Source: Prorocentrum cordatum (lineage: Eukaryota > Sar > Dinophyceae > Prorocentrales > Prorocentraceae). Taken from it: a stretch of DNA of 64,000 nt. Positions 63,365 to 64,000 of the stretch are shown here, one piece after another. Made by a program: the position numbers and the translations under genes. Numbering within the stretch: the first letter of the stretch is position 1; every line of letters begins with the position of its first letter. Below the pieces are notes generated by a model. The model was not told where the DNA came from. It made no database searches and worked only from the letters and a program-made list of their open reading frames with translations. The DNA lies in NCBI GenBank assembly GCA_963575745.1, contig CAUYUJ010014593.1:711008-775007 (forward strand). Reading direction: 5' to 3'.

Positions 63365-63914
63365 AGATACATTATCACGCAGCTATTGTTTCATTGGTGC
63401 TCTATTCTCTCCCCACCCGTGCCCCAGTTCTGTTCACTCCGTTCCCAGCTCGTTAGTATTGAATGGCTGCCTCATGTGTTGGTCTATGTTGTTATCGTTT
63501 CATTCGTGTGCCAGTAGTGTGCCATTCCTGCCCCATTAGTATCCCGGTATTGCTCCATCCCCCATCTCATTCCGTTATAATTCAATTATTGTTTCGTCCA
63601 TGATCCATGTTTGTTCCAGTAGTGTTAAGTCCTTGCTCCATTATTACTCCATGCCTGCTCCACGATTGCTCTTTTACCACATCATTATTGCACCACTGTG
63701 GCTTCATTGGTGTTCCGTTTTTAATTCCATGAATTCCATCATTGCTCCACCCTCGTTCCACGATTGGTCCATTATTGTTCCATGCCTGCTCCATAATATT
63801 CCAGTCTCACCCCATGATTGCCCCACTCGTGTCCCATCCCTACTCCATGGTCCAGTCATTTGGCTACACGGTTGCTCCTTTCTTGCCCCGCAGACAAGGG
63901 GAGCAGGAACAGGA
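63365..63914. repeat. GCTCCATTATTG-type minisatellite
   Basis: Degenerate 12-15 bp units of (G/T)(C/T)TCCAT(N)ATTG with CCATGCCTGCTCC variants run for about 500 bp. This is the longest AT-richer stretch in the window; no gene. Confidence 0.7.
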
Positions 63915-64000
63915 GCAGGACGGGAAAACGCGGTGGGGAGCAGAGGGGAGGAGGAGGAGGACGAGGAGGATGGGGAGGAGGTCGGAGAGGAGGACGAGGA
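63915..64000. repeat. AGG-rich tract at window end
   Basis: AGG and GAC triplets; continues beyond the window. Confidence 0.85.

Overview
This window looks like nuclear DNA of a dinoflagellate. The evidence in the sequence is high GC content, long triplet microsatellites (AGG/CTC, GAC, CAC), many tandem arrays with 50-200 bp units, sparse genes, degenerate non-LTR retrotransposons with C2H2 zinc-finger tails, and two relics of the dinoflagellate spliced leader (dinoSL, CCGTAGCCATTTTGG...). A Prorocentrum-like genome would fit the composition, but I cannot prove the genus. No rRNA or tRNA gene and no CRISPR array was seen, and nothing suggests a bacterial operon. The long open frames in GC-rich and triplet-repeat DNA are mostly not genes.

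Layout. 0-6 kb: the end of an uncharacterised gene (2-529), a 369-residue minus-strand gene whose start lies just behind a dinoSL relic (1521-2630), a frame-broken coding repeat (3.1-3.75 kb), and a cytosine-methyltransferase-like ORF with an intact Pro-Pro-Cys motif (4482-5516, minus). 6-8.3 kb: no supported gene. 8.65-13.1 kb: a degenerate LINE (endonuclease, reverse transcriptase, zinc fingers), then an uncharacterised ORF in one frame broken by two stops. 13.5-25 kb: mainly microsatellites and tandem repeats. 25.17-26.4 kb: two head-to-tail 22-nt dinoSL relics followed by a zinc-ribbon ORF, which reads as a retroposed trans-spliced mRNA. 28.5-31.2 kb: a palindrome cluster, a second LINE tail and a MITE-like foldback element. 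36.6-43.4 kb: two copies of a composite repeat carrying 6 and about 20 units of a 101-bp satellite, on either side of a minus-strand LINE tail that joins zinc fingers to a methyltransferase-like domain. 44-51 kb: minisatellites, a 73-bp satellite and an assembly gap. 52.3-54.3 kb: a minus-strand CCCH-finger ORF with the same uncharacterised C-terminal domain as at 12.4-13.1 kb, facing a LINE reverse-transcriptase tail. 58 kb: a broken tyrosine-recombinase-like gene. 59.1-63.35 kb: three copies of a 1.2-1.3 kb repeat.

How the parts relate. Most recognisable coding DNA derives from retroelements. The 39.2-40.4 kb fragment shows in one frame that zinc fingers typical of LINE reverse-transcriptase tails are followed by the methyltransferase-like domain also present at 4.5-5.5 kb. 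The dinoSL relics show that mRNAs were reverse transcribed back into the genome. The uncharacterised domain at 12.4-13.1 and 52.3-53.2 kb lies next to a LINE tail both times, so it probably belongs to a retroelement. Only 2-529, 1521-2630, 4482-5516 and the domain portion of 52297-53220 look like reasonably intact coding sequence.
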